DNA from: DAOSEC01 sp035362935
GTDB taxonomy: Bacteria > Bacillota_I > Bacilli_A > ML615J-28 > CAG-313
DNA length: 64,000 nt
Assembly (NCBI GenBank): GCA_035362935.1
Contig: DAOSEC010000001.1
Location: 1-64,000 of the forward strand
Direction of reading: 5' to 3'
The notes beneath the pieces were generated by a model. The model saw nothing but the letters and a program-made list of their open reading frames with translations. It ran no database searches and had not been told where the DNA came from. Of the stretch, positions 59,241 through 64,000 are shown piece by piece. Position 1 is the stretch's first letter; each line of letters begins with the position of its first letter. The position numbers and the translations under genes are program-made.

Positions 59241-62042
59241 GTTTTGGCACCCTCAAATTTTTGGCTATAAGGATACTGACAAAGACGGAACGAAACGCTA
59301 CTCAACGTTTTGGCACCCTCAAATTTTTGGCTATAAGGATACTTGTAGTGTCCTTTACGCATATTCAACTCAGTTTTGGCACCCTCAAATTTTTGGCTAT
59401 AAGGATACTAAATTAGAATGGAGAAATAAATAATATGAGTTTTGGCACCCTCAAATTTTTGGCTATAAGGATACACGTTTCATCTAATGACTTCTCCAAT
59501 GCTTGTTTTGGCACCCTCAAATTTTTGGCTATAAGGATACTGACGTGTTAAAAGACCTTATCAGCGACAAGTTTTGGCACCCTCAAATTTTTGGCTATAA
59601 GGATACTATTTTACTCTCTCGGCGTAAATGAGTTTAGTTTTGGCACCCTCAAATTTTTGGCTATAAGGATACAAACGTGTTACAATTCCTGTCGACCAGA
59701 GAGTTTTGGCACCCTCAAATTTTTGGCTATAAGGATACTAGTATAAAGCGTTCCTGCTTGCTCTGCTGGTTTTGGCACCCTCAAATTTTTGGCTATAAGG
59801 ATACTAATATCAACAACTTCATCGAAGCTTGTTTGTTTTGGCACCCTCAAATTTTTGGCTATAAGGATACATCGGTTAGTAGGACATTGTTGAACTCACC
59901 GTTTTGGCACCCTCAAATTTTTGGCTATAAGGATACGATCAATCTAGTACTAATGTTGCAAAGCCAGTTTTGGCACCCTCAAATTTTTGGCTATAAGGAT
60001 ACTCTGAGTCCTACGGACAAGTTGTGGACACAGTTTTGGCACCCTCAAATTTTTGGCTATAAGGATACCATGATCTTCAATTTCCTGAAGTTGTGAATGT
60101 TTTGGCACCCTCAAATTTTTGGCTATAAGGATACACAGATGGTGTAATAGTATGGACTGATCAAGTTTTGGCACCCTCAAATTTTTGGCTATAAGGATAC
60201 CCTTGTGTGTGTGTGTTAATCTTGTACCCAGTTTTGGCACCCTCAAATTTTTGGCTATAAGGATACAGAATCACTCATCGCACAAGTAGCGAAGTTGTTT
60301 TGGCACCCTCAAATTTTTGGCTATAAGGATACGATGGTTACCAGATAGTAAAGATTGCTGAAGTTTTGGCACCCTCAAATTTTTGGCTATAAGGATACTG
60401 TCTCTCAAAGAATTTGGAGTTATCAAGGGTTTTGGCACCCTCAAATTTTTGGCTATAAGGATACAAGGATGAGAAGGTCACTCTTGCGAACATTGTTTTG
60501 GCACCCTCAAATTTTTGGCTATAAGGATACTTCCTATTGTATTTATCTTTGGTTGAAAGTGTTTTGGCACCCTCAAATTTTTGGCTATAAGGATACTTTT
60601 GCGAGGCATATTGCTGTTCGAATCATGTTTTGGCACCCTCAAATTTTTGGCTATAAGGATACATGAAATATGTTTTATGCTTTGATTTATACGTTTTGGC
60701 ACCCTCAAATTTTTGGCTATAAGGATACATCTCTTGACCATTATGTTCACCATCACCAGTTTTGGCACCCTCAAATTTTTGGCTATAAGGATACTTCGGT
60801 TAATAATACGTTTTCAAACTCTCCGTTTTGGCACCCTCAAATTTTTGGCTATAAGGATACTCGCGAAGCGGGAGTTAGAAGCCACGCAGTGTTTTGGCAC
60901 CCTCAAATTTTTGGCTATAAGGATACAATGCTATGCTTGCGGGAAGTGTTGAGTGGGTTTTGGCACCCTCAAATTTTTGGCTATAAGGATACACCCGTCA
61001 AGAAAGTTAATGACGCCAGCGTGTTTTGGCACCCTCAAATTTTTGGCTATAAGGATACTCTAAATCAACATTTTCTTTTTCAAGATTTGTTTTGGCACCC
61101 TCAAATTTTTGGCTATAAGGATACCTATTCTTAGGTACTCCTCTATGATACCGAGTTTTGGCACCCTCAAATTTTTGACTATAAGGATACACAAATACGT
61201 AGAACGCATCAACCAAAACGGTTTTGGCACCCTCAAATTTTTGGCTATAAGGATACTAACTTAGAATTTGATATTTATTGGAACAAGTTTTGGCACCCTC
61301 AAATTTTTGGCTATAAGGATACTAACTTAGAATTTGATATTTATTGGAACAAGTTTTGGCACCCTCAAATTTTTGGCTATAAGGATACAACCCAACCATT
61401 CGATATGCTTAAGTTGTTGTTTTGGCACCCTCAAATTTTTGGCTATAAGGATACATTACAGTTGCAACATCTTGAGCTTGTTCCGTTTTGGCACCCTCAA
61501 ATTTTTGGCTATAAGGATACATCCAGCTGTTGTCAAATATCTTAACGACAGTTTTGGCACCCTCAAATTTTTGGCTATAAGGATACCTTTTTGGTTTAAG
61601 TTACTTGAACTATTAGGTTTTGGCACCCTCAAATTTTTGGCTATAAGGATACAAAGCCGAGATACGCCCACGCACTTTGGCAGTTTTGGCACCCTCAAAT
61701 TTTTGGCTATAAGGATACTCTAATGGAGTAAGTTATGTGGATCAGAAGGTTTTGGCACCCTCAAATTTTTGGCTATAAGGATACAAAATTATTGAACATA
61801 TTCTACTCTCTTGGGTTTTGGCACCCTCAAATTTTTGGCTATAAGGATACTGGACTTCATTAATATCATTCGATGAATTAGTTTTGGCACCCTCAAATTT
61901 TTGGCTATAAGGATACCATCTCGAATGATGATAGTGTAGGTACTATGTTTTGGCACCCTCAAATTTTTGGTTATAAGGATACACTCGCTCCCAGAACACC
62001 GCTGCGCTCATCGTTTTGGCACCCTCAAATTTTTGGCTATAA
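59241..62042 (+). CRISPR. Type II CRISPR array, 43 repeats and 42 spacers
   Basis: The repeats are 36 nt, begin GTTTTGGCACCCTCAAATTT and end TTGGCTATAAGGATAC. All start positions fit 59241 + 66(n-1), so every spacer is exactly 30 nt. Repeat 30 (61155) has A at position 24 and repeat 42 (61947) has T at position 25. Repeat 43 (62013-62042) keeps only its first 30 nt before diverging. Spacers 31 and 32 are identical. The repeat pairs with the tracrRNA at 57003-57036. The array reads in the same direction as cas9. Confidence 0.98.
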
Positions 62043-62043
62043 T
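62016..62043 (+). promoter_or_regulatory. Promoter-like terminal repeat facing glpK
   Basis: In the degenerate last repeat, TTGGCA (62016-62021), a 16-nt spacer and TATAAT (62038-62043) form a near-consensus promoter. All other repeats read TATAAG at the -10. It would start a transcript about 65 nt before glpK. Confidence 0.5.
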
Positions 62044-62052
62044 ACAATCTAA

Positions 62053-62076
62053 CTTTGCAAGGATGCAAAGATTTTT
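62053..62076 (+). terminator. Hairpin with T-run between array and glpK
   Basis: Perfect stem CTTTGCA / TGCAAAG (62053-62059 with 62064-62070), loop AGGA, then ATTTTTC. It could end the pre-crRNA, or be the attenuator in a glpK leader. Confidence 0.6.
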
Positions 62077-62114
62077 CAATACAACTTTTTACTGAAAGCA
62101 AGGAGAGATTAAAT

Positions 62115-63596
62115 ATGAGTGAGTATATCCTATCGATTGACCAAGGAACCACTAGTTCGCGTGCGATTATATTTGATCAAGAAACCGATATTATCGCGTC
62201 AAGTCAAAAAGAATTTACACAAATATATCCCAAACCAGGTTGGGTTGAACACGACGCGTTGGAAATTTATCACACAGTTTTAGAAGTGGTTAATAGTGTG
62301 ATCAACCAATCAAATCTAAGTTTTGATGATATTAGTGGGATTGGAATAACCAATCAACGAGAAACCGTTGTTGTTTGGAACAAAAAAACAGGGAGACCTA
62401 TCTACAATGCGATTGTATGGCAATCAAGACAAACAGAAGACATTTGTCGAGAGTTAAAAAATAAGCATTATGAGCCAATCTTCCGAAAGAAAACAGGTTT
62501 GTTACTTGATCCATATTTTTCAGGAACAAAAATCAAATGGATTTTAGATCACGTTCCAAATGCAAGAAAGATGGCAAGTGAAGGAACTTTACTTTGTGGA
62601 ACCATTGATACATGGTTAATTTGGAAGTTAACGGAAGGAAAAGTTCACGCAACCGACTACTCCAATGCTAGTAGAACACTGCTATTTAATATATATGATT
62701 TGACCTTTGATGATGAATTATGTAATATTTTAGAGGTTCCAAAATCAATGTTGCCTACCGTTTATCCATCAAGCTATGAATATGGGTATGCAACCGCACT
62801 TGATTGTAATGTTATGATTGGTGGAGTTGCTGGCGACCAACAAGCAGCGTTGTTTGGACAAAACTGCTATACTCCTGGTGAGGTTAAAAATACGTATGGA
62901 ACAGGATGTTTCATGTTATTAAATACTGGTGAAAAAATTGTTCAAAGCACAGCTGGTCTACTAACAACCATCGCATGGGGATTAGATGGTAAAGTATGTT
63001 ACGCTCTTGAAGGAAGTGTGTTTGTTGCTGGCAGTGCGATTCAGTGGTTACGAGATGAAATTCATTTTTTCAAACAATCAAAAGAAAGCGAAGGATTAGC
63101 TACCTCTATTAAATCAAATGAAGGAGTCTATTTTGTGCCGGCATTTGTTGGACTTGGTACACCTCATTGGGATTCTGAGGTTAGGGGAGCATTTTTTGGA
63201 CTTACAAGGGGAACTAATTACAAACATCTTGTGCGAGCTGCTTTAGAATCAATTGCTTATCAAACCAAAGAAGTAATGGATGTTATGGTACAAGAGAGTA
63301 AAATTCCAATTGTCAAAATGAAAGTTGATGGTGGAGCAAGTCAAAACAACTTCTTAATGCAATTTCAAAGCGACTTATTAAACTTACCAGTGATTCGACC
63401 AAAAAACTTTGAAACAACAGCTTTGGGTGTTGCATTACTTGCAGGATTGAAAGCAAATGTTTGGACGGGATTAGAGGACATTTTAGAACACACACAAGTA
63501 GACCGAGTCTTTGAACCAAATATGAAAGAAACAAGCCGACAAGAATTGTATAAAAAATATCAAACCGCTGTCGAAGCAGCCAAAAAATTTAAGTAG
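62115..63596 (+). CDS. glpK: Glycerol kinase
   Basis: A 493-residue FGGY kinase producing glycerol-3-phosphate. LSIDQGTTSSRAIIFD is the N-terminal phosphate site. WQSRQTEDICR, GTIDTWLIWKLT, GVAGDQQAALFGQ, KNTYGTGCFMLLNTGE and YALEGSVFVAGSAIQWLRDE are canonical, and DGGASQNNFLMQFQSDLL is in the second half. The ATG at 62115 follows AAGGAGAG. An upstream in-frame ATG at 62055 lies in the hairpin and is rejected. No transporter or GlpD gene is visible before the window ends. Confidence 0.97.
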   Translation: MSEYILSIDQGTTSSRAIIFDQETDIIASSQKEFTQIYPKPGWVEHDALEIYHTVLEVVNSVINQSNLSFDDISGIGITNQRETVVVWNKKTGRPIYNAIVWQSRQTEDICRELKNKHYEPIFRKKTGLLLDPYFSGTKIKWILDHVPNARKMASEGTLLCGTIDTWLIWKLTEGKVHATDYSNASRTLLFNIYDLTFDDELCNILEVPKSMLPTVYPSSYEYGYATALDCNVMIGGVAGDQQAALFGQNCYTPGEVKNTYGTGCFMLLNTGEKIVQSTAGLLTTIAWGLDGKVCYALEGSVFVAGSAIQWLRDEIHFFKQSKESEGLATSIKSNEGVYFVPAFVGLGTPHWDSEVRGAFFGLTRGTNYKHLVRAALESIAYQTKEVMDVMVQESKIPIVKMKVDGGASQNNFLMQFQSDLLNLPVIRPKNFETTALGVALLAGLKANVWTGLEDILEHTQVDRVFEPNMKETSRQELYKKYQTAVEAAKKFK

Positions 63597-63611
63597 GTAG
63601 AGGAATAAAAA

Positions 63612-64000
63612 ATGACAATATTTGAAGATTACAATGAATGGTACAAAGATAATCATGGTTTGATTGAAACAATTTTTCATGATGGACCACTTCTTTTAAC
63701 GCGATTACACGATGTGTTTAAAGTCGTACACTATATTGATGAAGAACATACATTAAAAAGCAAACTTGATGAAGAATTATTAGATATATTTGAAGTTGGA
63801 TTTGGGTACTTATTTGATCAAGTGAATCAAATCAAAATTTTATTAGAAGAGTACTTTGATATGGATATGAAACAAATGAATGAATATGCATCCGTAATCA
63901 ATTATTCTTTATATTTAGATGATTTTTATGAAACAATATTAGACAAAGAAGAAATGACAGAAGAAATCCAAACAGGGTTTGGCGAAGTTCAAGATAAGAT
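63612..64000 (+). CDS. Unrecognised acidic protein (runs off the window)
   Basis: An open frame from ATG 63612 to the right edge (129 codons). It begins MTIFEDYNEWYKDNHGL and is rich in D, E, Y and L, with no signal peptide or membrane helix. A weak AGAGGAA (63599-63605) precedes it and it lies 15 nt after glpK, so it is probably co-transcribed. I do not recognise the family. Confidence 0.65.
   Translation, partial: MTIFEDYNEWYKDNHGLIETIFHDGPLLLTRLHDVFKVVHYIDEEHTLKSKLDEELLDIFEVGFGYLFDQVNQIKILLEEYFDMDMKQMNEYASVINYSLYLDDFYETILDKEEMTEEIQTGFGEVQDK

Noticed and set aside
59203..61723. Long open frames across the array coding repeated FWHPQIFGYKDT or FGTLKFLAIRI peptides
   Set aside because: The 66-nt unit is divisible by three, so the repeats stay in frame. 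The peptides are translations of the CRISPR repeat, not genes.
62013..62042. Leader at the glpK end of the array
   Set aside because: That end carries the degenerate repeats. The cas-proximal end has the promoter and the ATTTGAG anchor.
62055..62114. N-terminal extension of glycerol kinase
   Set aside because: It covers a hairpin and has no family similarity. AAGGAGAG marks the ATG at 62115.
1..64000. tRNA or rRNA genes
   Set aside because: I looked in the gaps between operons for cloverleaf-like GTTCGA/CCA patterns and rRNA signatures and saw none. A tRNA scan would be decisive.

Overview
The window is AT-rich bacterial DNA with the low-G+C Gram-positive gene order rpsJ-to-rplQ, tmk-holB-ricT-trmN6-rsmI, tilS-hpt-ftsH and sufCDSUB. 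UGA is a stop (ends of ecfT, tilS and the radical SAM gene) and tryptophan is UGG, so this is not a code-4 Mycoplasma or Spiroplasma. A pyruvate:ferredoxin oxidoreductase, a SUF system with SufU, and sparse biosynthesis suggest an anaerobic or fermentative Firmicute or free-living mollicute relative (Izemoplasma/Acholeplasma-like). That placement is inference.

Layout. 1-1979: a SHOCT-like protein, a guanylate-kinase-like protein and a glycosyltransferase. 1980-16830: one long ribosomal superoperon (S10, spc and alpha) with secY, adk, map, infA, rpmJ and rpoA. 16870-20790: a NusG-II-domain protein, the ECF transporter module EcfA1-EcfA2-EcfT, and truA. 20790-22921: a secreted lipoprotein amidase. 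22902-27500 (minus): tmk, holB, ricT, trmN6, a small unrecognised protein and rsmI. 27550-32055 (minus): a B12-type radical SAM protein, purB and purA. 32114-41969: nifJ, then apbE and sufCDSUB. 41990-50245: a membrane-anchored unknown protein, tilS, hpt, ftsH, rqcP, and a TetR-regulated ABC exporter with a tiny membrane protein. 50249-53608: a zinc-ribbon membrane protein, maf, an M42 peptidase and hslO. 53700-62042: a complete type II CRISPR-Cas locus. 62115 to the end: glpK and a partial unknown gene.

The CRISPR locus is the most interesting part. It holds a compact 1067-residue Cas9 resembling Staphylococcus aureus Cas9, then a tracrRNA gene in the cas9-cas1 gap, then cas1, cas2 and a Csn2-like gene that probably starts at ATT. 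A 43-repeat array follows, with 42 spacers of exactly 30 nt. The tracrRNA promoter overlaps the cas9 stop codon, and its terminator T-run lies just before cas1, which has no visible Shine-Dalgarno. Every repeat carries a promoter-like TTGGCA-16-TATAAG. In the last, degenerate repeat this becomes TTGGCA-16-TATAAT, pointing at glpK. The leader ends in ATTTGAG, the type II-A leader-anchor sequence, and holds a -35/-10 pair that would start the pre-crRNA just before repeat 1.
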